Below, one piece after another: positions 43,661 to 52,772 of a DNA stretch of 64,000 nt. Below the pieces are notes generated by a model that was not told where the DNA came from, made no database searches, and saw only the letters and a list, made by a program, of their open reading frames with translations. The stretch's first letter is position 1. Each line of letters opens with the position of its first letter. The stretch comes from a virus. The stretch is taken from positions 62,001 to 126,000 of the IMG/VR virus record IMGVR_UViG_3300009008_000009. The stretch is one strand, 5' to 3'. Made by a program: the position numbers and the translations under genes.

Positions 43661-44064
43661 GACGGTTCCGTTGTTGTGGTTTGGACGTTTCCGTCACCAT
43701 CGATATACAGGTAATGAGTCCCACCTGTTGAATTGGTCAGCTGGAAATAGTCTGGTTCACTTCGAATCAACGGACCAACCTCAATCCGTGAGTATGTTGT
43801 TGGAATCTGGGGAAGTACGCCTGCACCTGAAATAACAAGAGCGTAGACCCCGGGTTTGATATCAGTCAGGGTCGCATAACCGTAAACATCGGTGGTTCCG
43901 GTAATACCAGTCCCGGAACCAAATGGAGTCGCGGTCGTTCCGCTGGGGGCGTTGTCAATGATCTGTACCCCGTACTCGTAGAGAGTGACGGTCAGATTGT
44001 TGCGGCCACGGTCGGTGTTCGAATCGATCAACCGAACTTCAAGCGTATGTCCTGATACTGCCAT
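43657..44064 (-). CDS. Small Ig/transthyretin-like virion protein
   Basis: 135 residues. It reads as one carboxypeptidase-regulatory-like beta sandwich: LEVRLIDSNTDRGRNNLTVTLYE, TTDVYGYATLTDIKPGVYALVISG, ending in a second strand pair THYLYIDGDGNVQTT. Such domains decorate capsids, necks or tails. It overlaps its downstream neighbour by four bases and follows the homing endonuclease with a one-base overlap. Confidence 0.5.
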   Translation of the reverse strand: MAVSGHTLEVRLIDSNTDRGRNNLTVTLYEYGVQIIDNAPSGTTATPFGSGTGITGTTDVYGYATLTDIKPGVYALVISGAGVLPQIPTTYSRIEVGPLIRSEPDYFQLTNSTGGTHYLYIDGDGNVQTTTTEPS

Positions 44065-44873
44065 TATGCAGCCCTCCGAATTCCGTAGCTACTGTCAAGA
44101 TCAGATATAATAGATCGAGCTTGGTTATACTTACGTTGCATCGAGATGGATTTATCGGACTCTTGGTATATCATTTTCATAACTTCCAGTCCAATTCTCC
44201 CACGAATATGTAGCTGATAAATTGAAGCGTGTGGGTATACTTGGCCTCTGTAATGTGGGAAGCTGGTCACCACAAAGTCTCTGAATGAGTCAACTATGGC
44301 GTACGTTCCACTGAGATTTATAAACGGAACACCTCGGTCGTCCACCCACATCCCACCGTCTCCGTCTATAACTCCACGCCAGAAGTGACGATTGGACTCG
44401 AGACTGGGGTGAACAGTAGCCGTATGAGTTTTATTTGGTGTGACATCGAATCTTATAAGATCTTTAACTACCCACCTTGATGTAATACACACTTCCGCCA
44501 TATCTCCATAAACATTTGGAGACGTGTCAACTTCCATAAAGTCAATGAATCTTTTTATGCTCTCTACATCCTTGCGGTGAAGAGCTAGTTTTAATGATCC
44601 CTTACTATAAACACATCCATCGGCCAGCATAAATCCTAACCAGTATGATGATTCGTCGGTTATAGTTGAAAAAGCTCGATGATTGCATTCACGTGTATTT
44701 GTAAATCTGGCACTATGAATAATACCACCACTGCGTCTTACGATATTTCGGATGGTTGCACCAGTCACATTGAATACCTTCCCAATCTCTGGCGAACTCA
44801 TCCCGGAAGCATAAAGATCACATGCCTTCTGCTCATTCAAAGATGAAAGCGAATGTTTGTATTTCTTTCTCAT
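44064..44873 (-). CDS. LAGLIDADG homing endonuclease
   Basis: 269 residues. An N-terminal helix-turn-helix (SLNEQKACDLYASGMSSPEIGKVFNVTGATIRNIV, residues 10-45) is followed by two LAGLIDADG helices: YWLGFMLADGCVY (about 77-89) and HFWRGVIDGDGGMW (163-176), each with the catalytic acid and each opening a beta saddle. It cuts a long specific target and spreads itself into phages lacking it. The gene is inserted between neck genes but is perfectly coupled to them (ATGA with the upstream gene, one base with the downstream one), so expression follows the late operon. Composition is more AT-rich than its neighbours, a sign of separate origin. Confidence 0.85.
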   Translation of the reverse strand: MRKKYKHSLSSLNEQKACDLYASGMSSPEIGKVFNVTGATIRNIVRRSGGIIHSARFTNTRECNHRAFSTITDESSYWLGFMLADGCVYSKGSLKLALHRKDVESIKRFIDFMEVDTSPNVYGDMAEVCITSRWVVKDLIRFDVTPNKTHTATVHPSLESNRHFWRGVIDGDGGMWVDDRGVPFINLSGTYAIVDSFRDFVVTSFPHYRGQVYPHASIYQLHIRGRIGLEVMKMIYQESDKSISMQRKYNQARSIISDLDSSYGIRRAA

Positions 44874-45739
44874 CGGTTTACACTGAACTCCGTCATCTGG
44901 CTTTCAAGATCATCCAACATGTCCTGATATTCTTGTGTGAAATGTGAACTATCTCCTGAAAATTCAGTCCCGAGTTCGGGCTCAAACGCCGATCCAGCCA
45001 CTTGAAACCCAAGCCCTTCTAAGTTATTTGACGCGTCCTCTAACCCGTAAATGACACCATCACGAAAGAAATGTTTCCCCGAGTAACCGGGATGATACCA
45101 ACTCAACCCAGTCGGATTATACTTAGACGGACGTCCAATTGACGCCTCGGTAATAGTCCTGTAAAAGATCTCGTCGCCGACTACCTCGGAAGTCCTGCCG
45201 CCACTCGTCTTCCGTGTCGACTTGCCCGGGTCCGTCACAAAGGGTGTGGCTGCACTCTGCCCTTTTGCTCCTCCGGCGTACGGTGTTCCGGGGCCTGCAA
45301 ACTTAACCCGGGACACACCATGAATAACACGCCCGGTCCGTGGGTTTACTCGCTGACCTTGAACCTTGATCAGCGGTATAGTCTTTCCAACCAGCCACTT
45401 CATCGGCTGGGTCTTTACCCCGTACTCCTGATAGACCAAGTACGCCGCTTCCTCATCGACATAAATATCTACATGCTTGTCAAGGGCCTGAAACTGCACG
45501 TTCTGTGCGCCGCGTCCCGTCTGGTGGATGAACTCAATGTTCCTACCGTCGCGTCCGGGCTGCGCTCCTGCCATAATTGCCCGAATGTTCTTCTGGCATA
45601 CAAGTCCGATCCGGTACAGCAACTTCCTAATCGCCTCGTCCCACTGGGCTTGATCGGAAAGCCGCAGCCATGTGTCGGGGAGTGAAACAATCTTGATCTG
45701 TACCCCGTACTCTGGAAGTGGTACGGACGGGGTAAACAT
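44870..45739 (-). CDS. Neck/minor tail protein (HK97 gp10-like)
   Basis: 289 residues. Features of the HK97 gp10-like head-tail family: an N-terminal helix with RIGLVCQKNIRAIMAG, AAYLVYQEYGVKTQPMKWLVGKTIP, and later WYHPGYSGKHFFRDGV followed by a helical end. A family core of about 130 residues is enlarged by a loop-rich middle. It would act where the tail joins the head. It starts with a TGATG overlap behind the giant modular gene. Confidence 0.5.
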   Translation of the reverse strand: MFTPSVPLPEYGVQIKIVSLPDTWLRLSDQAQWDEAIRKLLYRIGLVCQKNIRAIMAGAQPGRDGRNIEFIHQTGRGAQNVQFQALDKHVDIYVDEEAAYLVYQEYGVKTQPMKWLVGKTIPLIKVQGQRVNPRTGRVIHGVSRVKFAGPGTPYAGGAKGQSAATPFVTDPGKSTRKTSGGRTSEVVGDEIFYRTITEASIGRPSKYNPTGLSWYHPGYSGKHFFRDGVIYGLEDASNNLEGLGFQVAGSAFEPELGTEFSGDSSHFTQEYQDMLDDLESQMTEFSVNR

Positions 45740-48700
45740 CAGTATTCATCCCCTCGAATCACCTCATTTGCGTAGTTCTTCAAGTCGCTCAGTACATCTG
45801 CACTCAATTCGTCTGAGTACGAGGGGCTTGAAATCTTGGCCCCACCGTCGTCCAAGAGTTCAACCTCGACCGGTGTTTGCTCGTCCCAGTCGGTGAAGGT
45901 ACCGCCGCTGTTGAGTGCGTCGAGGAATGTCTCTAGTGAAGAATAGTCGTTCCTCTCCCACCCGGCTGTCATGGTGTATGACGGAGTCTGGACTTTTATA
46001 ATGCCGCCCCAGTCATATGGCTCAAAGGCTACTTCCGTGTTCGCTGTTGCCTCTAACTGCGCATCCTTACTAATCTTGAACATCATCACTGTTGAAGTTC
46101 CGTCCATTAGCGTCCCGGGAACATAGGGCTGGTCTTCATCTTCAAGGATGAGCCCAAGATCCGCTCCAATGTCTCGTGCAGTCTGCGCGTGGTCGTTGTC
46201 AATGGTAAGATCTACGTAGCCGGGTTTGTCGGACATCTCAACCACCACCTGCTGAACACCAGCTGACTCAAGCTCAGACTCAAAGTCCTCGGCAATGGAA
46301 GCTCGCCGCTTGTGAGCAACGCTCAGGAACCCACTCCCATCGTCGTTGACCAGTCCTTGGCTTACCGCCTCTGAAACTGCTTTGTCAATCTCGGCCTGAT
46401 CGGTAAAGTCCGCGTCGAAGAAGGTGTAAAGGGACGCCGGGGCGACTGTGGCACCACCGCCCTCGTTCTCATTCAAGATTCGGACGGCGTTGGCAATGCC
46501 CTCCGGAGAGATGGTGGGGAAGTCCATGTCGCTTGGATCGCCACCGACACCAAGTTCAGCTACATTACCCGCATCCTTCAGTAGGAAGTATGTCTCTCCG
46601 GGTCCGTCAGTGAATGGGGCTGAGAAAAGGACACCACCTCCGGCCACACCGACTTCAGTATATCCCTCCTGATCTAACCAGCTCTCGGCTTCTTCAGCAG
46701 ACGCAAAGTCTTGATATGGATTAGAGGCTAATTGGTCGCCGTTTTCGTTGGATTCCCAAATATTAACAGACGCCTGAGATTCAGTCGATCCCATCACCGT
46801 GGTACGCTTGTACTCTTCCCAGAATGCTGTTCCGCGTGGAGACCCGGTTTCATTTGCGTCGGCCTTTTTACTGGAGGTGTACTCATCCCAACCTGAGTCA
46901 ATGTCAATCATCGTGTCAGTTCCGATGCTGGCGGTAGGAAAAAGTACCCATTCGGTAGCAGTAAAATACTGAACCTCGGTGTCTAGAGCGTACCCACCCA
47001 TGTCATTAGAATTAAGCCAGTCTTCCATAGTGGCTAAACTCGACTTGGGCATGGAAACGGTGTAAATCAGATTACCGTGGTCGTCGGTTTCTTTCACCCC
47101 ACTCTGAGTATTAACCTCTGGAATTGCAGATTCAATAGCCTGCACTACGTTTGCAAATGCAGTTTCTCGGTCCTGAAGATACTGAGTGTCGGATATCTCA
47201 TCTTCATCGGGATGGTCCTCTTCCCAGTCATGCTCTGCAAAGAGGATAGTGAAGCCTACCGCAACTTCATCCCCGTCCTGAGCACGTCGTACCCGTGTTG
47301 CCCGCATCTGCTTCCGAGTCCGGGAGATGGTAATCATCTCCATACCACCATGATCGTCCTGTATCCACACATTCGGGTAGAACTGGTCGTTCTCCATGTG
47401 GTGCTTGATGGCCTCATCTCGATCTTCGAAGATGCGTCCGTCCGACTTAACGCGGAACCCGGTCTCAACTCGTGTCAGCCGGGGGATGATGTTCTCTTCT
47501 TCCCACCGGGTCCACTCATCCATGCTCATGCTCAAGTCATCGGTGTCAGTTCCGGTCGCTTCCCCGTAAAGTTCGGTCTCGTGCTCTACCGCATCAACTT
47601 TGTCATTGTGACCAGAGTACTGAGTCCCGTCGCTGGTGATCCATGCACCGTCATAGGTCTCCTCAATGACGATGTCGCCTTTCTGGTAAGCATCAGTTCC
47701 GTCAAAGACAATGTCATCCGGCTCGGCTTCGACTACATCCTCGCCGTCGTAGGCCCGCTTGCTCTTGCTACTGAGAAAAGGGTCGGTTACCAGACCTCCG
47801 GCCTGTTCCATTATACTGTCCATAACTCGAACAACATCGTCATCATACTCGTCACGAACCCAGAGGGTTGTTATATCCCCAGATTCCTCAAAGTAAAAGT
47901 TCTCAGACCCAACACCCGCTTCCTGTAAAGCCTGAGAAACAGTGTCTTGTCCAATATCTGTGCTGAAATCATAACCAGTTTCTGCACCCGGGTACATGCC
48001 AGCACGTTTGGTCCGACGATTCCTACGGCTCAGAAAAGGAGGGTCGGTTACCTGACCTCCACCGCTACCTTCCATGAAAATGTCAAGTAGGTCTGTTACC
48101 CTTTCAACATCCTCATCTTGAATCCAAAGCGTCATACTGGCAGCGTCGCCCTCAAGTGAATAGTCACTATCAGGAATACCAGCACCGGTCAGTACCTGTG
48201 CAAGGTCCGCAATGTCCGTGTCGGGGCTGAGACTGAAGCTAGTCTGCCCAGCACGTTTGGTCCGACGATTCCTACGGCTCAGAAAAGGACCGTTATCTTG
48301 TACCTGTACTGATCCGTATAGCTGCTGGAGTTCGTTCTCAGCTTCCTCTTCCGAGTCATATGGACCTACCCAGTCAGTTTGATCCATGTACCCGGGTGCA
48401 GAAAGCTGGGCGCACCACCCCTCTTTAAAGTAAATCTCATCTTCGTAGATGTCGTCACCCTCAACGTAGTCCCGAATACTGTCCAGCCACGTTTGGAACT
48501 CTTCGCTTTCCGGGTCTTTATTGGTGGGAAGACCTGTCAACTCGGACGGTAGAACAAAGCCACCACTATAAGCGTAACCCACCACCCACGTATCATACAT
48601 AGTAACGGGTTCCATAAAGTCTGCGTTCTTGTGCTGTTCTTCCCCGTCTGCCGACGCAATCCAAATACGAGGCCCAACCATGTCAGCCAGTTTCTTGCCG

Positions 48701-51700
48701 TGCTTCTTGCCGTAGTAACTGACCGGCGAGCAGCAGTCATAGTAATCGTAATAGTCTGACGGTCCCCACCATGAAGCGAATGATCCGAAGTTGTCTTGGA
48801 TGTCGGCGTAGCTCCAACCTGCTGTCTTGTCGAGCAGATGGAGAACTGTGCTTGCGGCCACGGTACCCTTGAGCCTGAAGTACATGTAGACCCGGTTTGT
48901 GCTGCTGACCGCTTTGTCGGCCTCGGCCTCGGGCTTCAGCAGGTCGTTAACCGCCTGATCTCCCTCGTCCCAGCCACCTGTAATGCGGCGGATGATGTTG
49001 CTGATCGTGTACCAGTCAAGCTCGCATAGCATCTCTGCGCCAACCGACAGAATGTTGAGTTCAGAACCGGCCAGCGATTCAAGCGCCTGCTGGCGTCCGG
49101 CCTCGCTCAGGTGAGTCCACCATTCCCATGCGTCCCACGAGTAGTAAATGCTCTCGGTCGACTCCTTGGACTCTGCGTCCTCGACCCGAGCAAGCAGCTC
49201 CTCCGGGAATACGGTGTTCAAGTCGGTCGGTGGGTTACCGTTCGCAAGGTATGAGCCCTCGAGCCGGATGTGGTAAGTTACGTCATCGTCACCTGCGGCC
49301 TCCTCGGGTCCGTAACTGGCAACCCGCACAGTGCTCGATGTTCTCGATGCGTAGGGTTCAACATCCTTCATGGCTGTAAGGACGGCCTCAATGTCGTCGA
49401 GGCTGTCAGTGGAAATGGCAGATTCGAGCTTTGATGTCCATTCATCTTCCATGACCGTGGTCAGGAAGTTGGAAAGTGTACGATCCAGCTCGTCCCTTGC
49501 CGTCCCGTCCTCATCGTCTCGCGCCCTTTGAATCAGCGCAAGAATCTCGGTTGGGTTTTCGGTAACGAGGTCGGTGGCCTCATGTGTGCTTGCCATCATT
49601 GTTGGTTCAGTTCCGTAGGCCAGCATATGAAGTTCTTCAAATGTAAGATTGTGCCTTTCGGCAACATCTTTCATTTTTTCATCGTGGTCTACAACATTCC
49701 CAACAGAGTCTTCTACAATCTTAACCCACTCGCGCATTGCCGCACGTTCATCGTCAGTTTCTGGAACTGGAGCCCACTCATACGAGGTCTTCGCAGCCGT
49801 GGTAGCACCCCTTGACGAATAGTGTAGTACTCTTGATGCGTACGGTTCAACGGTCTGCATGTCCGTGAGAACAGCTGCAATCTCGTCAAGATTATCGGTG
49901 GAGATGGCGGCTTCGAGCTTTGCCGTCCAGTCGTCCTCCATAACCGTGGTCAGGAAGTTGGCAAGTACCTGATCCAGATCTCCCTTTAATGACCCATCTT
50001 CATCTTCTCGCGTCTCCTGAATCAGCGCAAGAATCTCGGTTGGGTTTTCGGTGAAGGGGTCGCTGGGTACATGTGTATTTGCCGTGGTCTGAACGTACTT
50101 GAGAATTGCCTCGATCCGGTCAAGGTCACGGTCAAGTAGTGCACTTTCCATCTTATCCCATGACTCTTCGGTCAGGGCAGATCCAAATTCACCATGTCCC
50201 ATCGCATCGCTGACGTTCTGAAGAAGAGCATCGACGTACATACTGTCTGTAAGTGCCTTATCAAGGTCGGCGAGAAGGGAAGTGATTGTGCTGGCCGCAT
50301 CGGCTTTCTTCCGACGTGAAGATCGAAATTCCGTTGTGTCATAACTGTCAAGGAATTCATCCCACCCGAATTTAACTTCCTCGTCGTCTTTGTCCATCTT
50401 AACCGTAAATTCTGACCCGGTGTTCTCGGTAACAACACCTGTGTCTCCAACAGCATAAATTTGCTCTGGGTTGGCAGTCATACTGAATGCAGTGATAGTT
50501 TCAACCTTGGTGCCAACTGGAAAGTACTCATCAGTAATTTCCTTGAGCGGTACACCACCCGGTTTCCGTTCCTCAGCGATCTGCAACCATGTGTCAGCGC
50601 TGGCACCACGCTTCCGTGAGGTTATGAGCTTTACATCCTTCAGGGCGTCAACGTCCATGTACACTTCATATACTTCTTCAGCCTCAATATCGTCCGCAGC
50701 CTGTCGAGCGTCTTCAATGGCTGTCTCAACACTGGCGTACTCTTTCATGACCATCTGGTCACCAGCTCCGTTCGCCAGAATGAGCTTGGACTTGGTTCCG
50801 TACAAGGTGATGAGATCATCGCCCCAAGACGCCAGAACCTTGGCGTTCTTGATTTCACCTGCCCGTGACCCACTTGCCACTAGGTCAGCGGCAAGAACCG
50901 CAAGTTCAATGTCACCATCGAGAACCTGAACCGTTGGATAAGCATAGCTCACAACCGTCAACTTGGTCTTTGCTGCGATGATACCAAGGTTATCTTGTGA
51001 GCTGCGGGAAGTAGAATACCATTGCGGTCGTCCTGAAACTAACAGAAAGTGGACAGGACCACGGGCGTCCCGACCAGCACCGTTGTCTTCCACCATATAT
51101 CCAGCGTCCTCAAGGATATTCGTGGCCTCCGTAGACTTATTGGGGTCAATAGATACATCCACAAAGCCAAGCCCACTACCTTGATCTGAAACATCAAAGT
51201 CATCTGTAATTGACTCTAGCAGTTGCGTGACTTCAGATACATCAGCACTCGTAGCCACCAACGACGCAATAACGTCCCGGGAGAGAACGTAGGTATCGCC
51301 GGGGAAGATGCGTGACCCCATACCGGTGACTGGGGCTCCGTTGTCAACGCAGATGTGGTCTGTCTCGCCGTTCAAGTAATCGGGACAGGCCAACACACGC
51401 TGCTTCCCGAGCTTGGACTCACGGGCTGTCTTACCACATGTGTCACACACCGGGTAAATGGGTGGGAACACCTGCATCATGCCGCCGTTCCGGGAAAGAG
51501 TCACGGTCCGACCTGTCGACCGGGCAATACGAAGGGCGCTGACATAAGCCTGCGCGTCACTGCCATAGAAGGTAGCGATAATCTCACGTCCGTCCGCAGT
51601 GTCGAACATATCAGTTGCACCGATGTGGCGCTGGACAGAAGCTGCAACCTTCGCAGCTAAGTGTGATTCAACGCCAACGACGGCAACTCGGATGGATCTG

Positions 51701-52020
51701 GTATCGTCGTTTGCATCGATGTCCAAGAAGCTGCTGGCACGCTTCCGTGCGGCCTTCTTGCTGGTTCGGGGGTTACCGCCAATCTCGACAGTCCGACCAC
51801 CACGATGTGCAAATCTGGCTTTCATAGTCCTTCTCCCGGTGAGGGGGAATAGCTCCACCCCTGTTACCTCTGCTATCAACTCCCGAAATGCCGCCTCGTC
51901 AATTGGGTCTTGCTCGAGAATAGCATCCATACGGGCAACTTGATCTTCGTCTGCGTCCCGAAAGAACTGGGCCATTTCCATTACCCCAAGATTTCCCGGG
52001 TATGAAAGCCCACGTCTCAC
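45739..52020 (-). CDS. Giant modular protein (2093 residues), candidate virion polyprotein
   Basis: Starts with GTG 52020 (AGAGGTG site, GTGA overlap). I recognise no family over the length. Visible features: a Cys4 zinc site (192, 195, 212, 224); three related helical modules (about 595-646, 656-730, 819-893; the last two nearly identical); and alpha/beta modules with ADLAQVLTGAGI and MTLWIQDEDVERV repeated as VSQALQEAGV and TTLWVRDEYDDDVVRV. Between modules stand recurring basic-basic-Ala junctions ending near residues 95, 573, 1257, 1340, 1423, 1580, 1720 and 1907, plus RKRGA near 473; several follow FLS. The protein is very acidic otherwise. The repeated junctions suggest proteolytic separation into small internal proteins. 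It lies in the head-completion cluster, so it is probably part of the virion. Other reading: one long flexible structural protein. Confidence 0.7.
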   Translation of the reverse strand: MRRGLSYPGNLGVMEMAQFFRDADEDQVARMDAILEQDPIDEAAFRELIAEVTGVELFPLTGRRTMKARFAHRGGRTVEIGGNPRTSKKAARKRASSFLDIDANDDTRSIRVAVVGVESHLAAKVAASVQRHIGATDMFDTADGREIIATFYGSDAQAYVSALRIARSTGRTVTLSRNGGMMQVFPPIYPVCDTCGKTARESKLGKQRVLACPDYLNGETDHICVDNGAPVTGMGSRIFPGDTYVLSRDVIASLVATSADVSEVTQLLESITDDFDVSDQGSGLGFVDVSIDPNKSTEATNILEDAGYMVEDNGAGRDARGPVHFLLVSGRPQWYSTSRSSQDNLGIIAAKTKLTVVSYAYPTVQVLDGDIELAVLAADLVASGSRAGEIKNAKVLASWGDDLITLYGTKSKLILANGAGDQMVMKEYASVETAIEDARQAADDIEAEEVYEVYMDVDALKDVKLITSRKRGASADTWLQIAEERKPGGVPLKEITDEYFPVGTKVETITAFSMTANPEQIYAVGDTGVVTENTGSEFTVKMDKDDEEVKFGWDEFLDSYDTTEFRSSRRKKADAASTITSLLADLDKALTDSMYVDALLQNVSDAMGHGEFGSALTEESWDKMESALLDRDLDRIEAILKYVQTTANTHVPSDPFTENPTEILALIQETREDEDGSLKGDLDQVLANFLTTVMEDDWTAKLEAAISTDNLDEIAAVLTDMQTVEPYASRVLHYSSRGATTAAKTSYEWAPVPETDDERAAMREWVKIVEDSVGNVVDHDEKMKDVAERHNLTFEELHMLAYGTEPTMMASTHEATDLVTENPTEILALIQRARDDEDGTARDELDRTLSNFLTTVMEDEWTSKLESAISTDSLDDIEAVLTAMKDVEPYASRTSSTVRVASYGPEEAAGDDDVTYHIRLEGSYLANGNPPTDLNTVFPEELLARVEDAESKESTESIYYSWDAWEWWTHLSEAGRQQALESLAGSELNILSVGAEMLCELDWYTISNIIRRITGGWDEGDQAVNDLLKPEAEADKAVSSTNRVYMYFRLKGTVAASTVLHLLDKTAGWSYADIQDNFGSFASWWGPSDYYDYYDCCSPVSYYGKKHGKKLADMVGPRIWIASADGEEQHKNADFMEPVTMYDTWVVGYAYSGGFVLPSELTGLPTNKDPESEEFQTWLDSIRDYVEGDDIYEDEIYFKEGWCAQLSAPGYMDQTDWVGPYDSEEEAENELQQLYGSVQVQDNGPFLSRRNRRTKRAGQTSFSLSPDTDIADLAQVLTGAGIPDSDYSLEGDAASMTLWIQDEDVERVTDLLDIFMEGSGGGQVTDPPFLSRRNRRTKRAGMYPGAETGYDFSTDIGQDTVSQALQEAGVGSENFYFEESGDITTLWVRDEYDDDVVRVMDSIMEQAGGLVTDPFLSSKSKRAYDGEDVVEAEPDDIVFDGTDAYQKGDIVIEETYDGAWITSDGTQYSGHNDKVDAVEHETELYGEATGTDTDDLSMSMDEWTRWEEENIIPRLTRVETGFRVKSDGRIFEDRDEAIKHHMENDQFYPNVWIQDDHGGMEMITISRTRKQMRATRVRRAQDGDEVAVGFTILFAEHDWEEDHPDEDEISDTQYLQDRETAFANVVQAIESAIPEVNTQSGVKETDDHGNLIYTVSMPKSSLATMEDWLNSNDMGGYALDTEVQYFTATEWVLFPTASIGTDTMIDIDSGWDEYTSSKKADANETGSPRGTAFWEEYKRTTVMGSTESQASVNIWESNENGDQLASNPYQDFASAEEAESWLDQEGYTEVGVAGGGVLFSAPFTDGPGETYFLLKDAGNVAELGVGGDPSDMDFPTISPEGIANAVRILNENEGGGATVAPASLYTFFDADFTDQAEIDKAVSEAVSQGLVNDDGSGFLSVAHKRRASIAEDFESELESAGVQQVVVEMSDKPGYVDLTIDNDHAQTARDIGADLGLILEDEDQPYVPGTLMDGTSTVMMFKISKDAQLEATANTEVAFEPYDWGGIIKVQTPSYTMTAGWERNDYSSLETFLDALNSGGTFTDWDEQTPVEVELLDDGGAKISSPSYSDELSADVLSDLKNYANEVIRGDEY
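47999..48040. repeat. 42-bp perfect direct repeat, copy 1 (in the giant gene)
   Basis: Identical to 48248-48289, offset 249 bases, which is exactly 83 codons. It encodes FLSRRNRRTKRAG, the junction between two modules. A diverged third version stands another 249 bases away near 47751-47790 (FLSSKSKRAYDG). Confidence 0.9.
48248..48289. repeat. 42-bp perfect direct repeat, copy 2 (in the giant gene)
   Basis: Second copy of the repeat at 47999-48040. Base identity, not only residue identity, points to recent tandem duplication or gene conversion of the 83-codon module. Confidence 0.9.
49342..49566. repeat. 75-codon helical module, copy B
   Basis: Residues 819-893 of the giant protein (TENPTEILALIQ to DVEPYASR). 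Nearly the same as copy A at 49831-50055; a run of over 30 bases around the codons for TENPTEILALIQ is identical between the two. Confidence 0.85.
49831..50055. repeat. 75-codon helical module, copy A
   Basis: Residues 656-730 of the giant protein (TENPTEILALIQ to TVEPYASR), 163 codons before copy B. A more diverged relative (SWDKMESALLDRDLDRIEAIL) precedes it at residues about 595-646. Confidence 0.85.
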
Positions 52021-52772
52021 AGGTTCACCTCTTGTAAATAGTGCCCCGGCTCAAGCTGATCAATCGTACAGACCTGCAGCGTGATGTAACCTTGAATCTC
52101 ACGCCGTCTGACGTTCTTGATTGAGAAACGCTCGCCGTTCGGGCGCACTATAAAATCTCCAATTTCCATGATCGGATATGGAGGTACAAAAGCAATTCTA
52201 CTCTCGCCCAGCCGATAACCTTCCGGCAACATCTCAATGACTTCTTGGGCATTTCTAATTCGAATGACCTCATCAGAGAGCTTTACAAAGCCCCCGGTGA
52301 TCCCTGTGTTATAGCAGGTCAGGCATATTCTATTCTCGTGCTCGTTGCGGTAACCGTCACCGCTTATGCGACCACACTCTGAACATGGTTCTCCAGCCTG
52401 CCGCATCAAGTAAAGGTCGCACGACTCGCCGGAAAACTTATCAAACATCAAGTTGTGCCGTCGAACGATCTCCAATGCTGCCCACTTGGTCGGTCCAAAC
52501 AAAGTAGCCAAGTATGGAGCTGATCCTGCATGAGCCTGTTCACCCTCTGATGTAACCGCAACAACCTTCCAGTAAGCTCGACGTTCTGAGGTGAGCTTGA
52601 AGTCAGTGTCTTGGTACATCAACACCGCCAGCTGCGTGTCGTTGAGCTTGGTCCACGGCCCGCCCGGACTCGGACTCCGGTAGACATTGTATCCTAACGG
52701 GTGCGCAGCCACATAAGCATTCCACGCAAGAATAGGAGTCTGGGCGGTATATGTAATTGCAAGGGAACCCAT
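52017..52772 (-). CDS. Head-tail adaptor-like protein with zinc finger
   Basis: 251 residues from ATG 52772 (TAATG overlap). The N-terminal part is a small Fn3/Ig-like domain (AHPLGYNVYRSPSPGGPWTK to AYWKVVAVTSEGE). A Cys-rich zinc motif follows (PCSECGRISG...RICLTCYNTGITGGF), then a strand-rich end with IGDFIVRPNGERFSIKNVRRR and a final LEPGHYLQEV. The last domain and zinc motif resemble proteins at the head-tail junction of other phages. It lies between the neck-like gene and the giant gene. Confidence 0.5.
   Translation of the reverse strand: MGSLAITYTAQTPILAWNAYVAAHPLGYNVYRSPSPGGPWTKLNDTQLAVLMYQDTDFKLTSERRAYWKVVAVTSEGEQAHAGSAPYLATLFGPTKWAALEIVRRHNLMFDKFSGESCDLYLMRQAGEPCSECGRISGDGYRNEHENRICLTCYNTGITGGFVKLSDEVIRIRNAQEVIEMLPEGYRLGESRIAFVPPYPIMEIGDFIVRPNGERFSIKNVRRREIQGYITLQVCTIDQLEPGHYLQEVNL

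Noticed and set aside
47077-47928. Long open frame of 283 codons on the plus strand
   Set aside because: Antisense to the giant gene, whose frame is uninterrupted, modular and starts with a ribosome site. The plus frame lacks a ribosome site and codes for a composition with no protein-like pattern.
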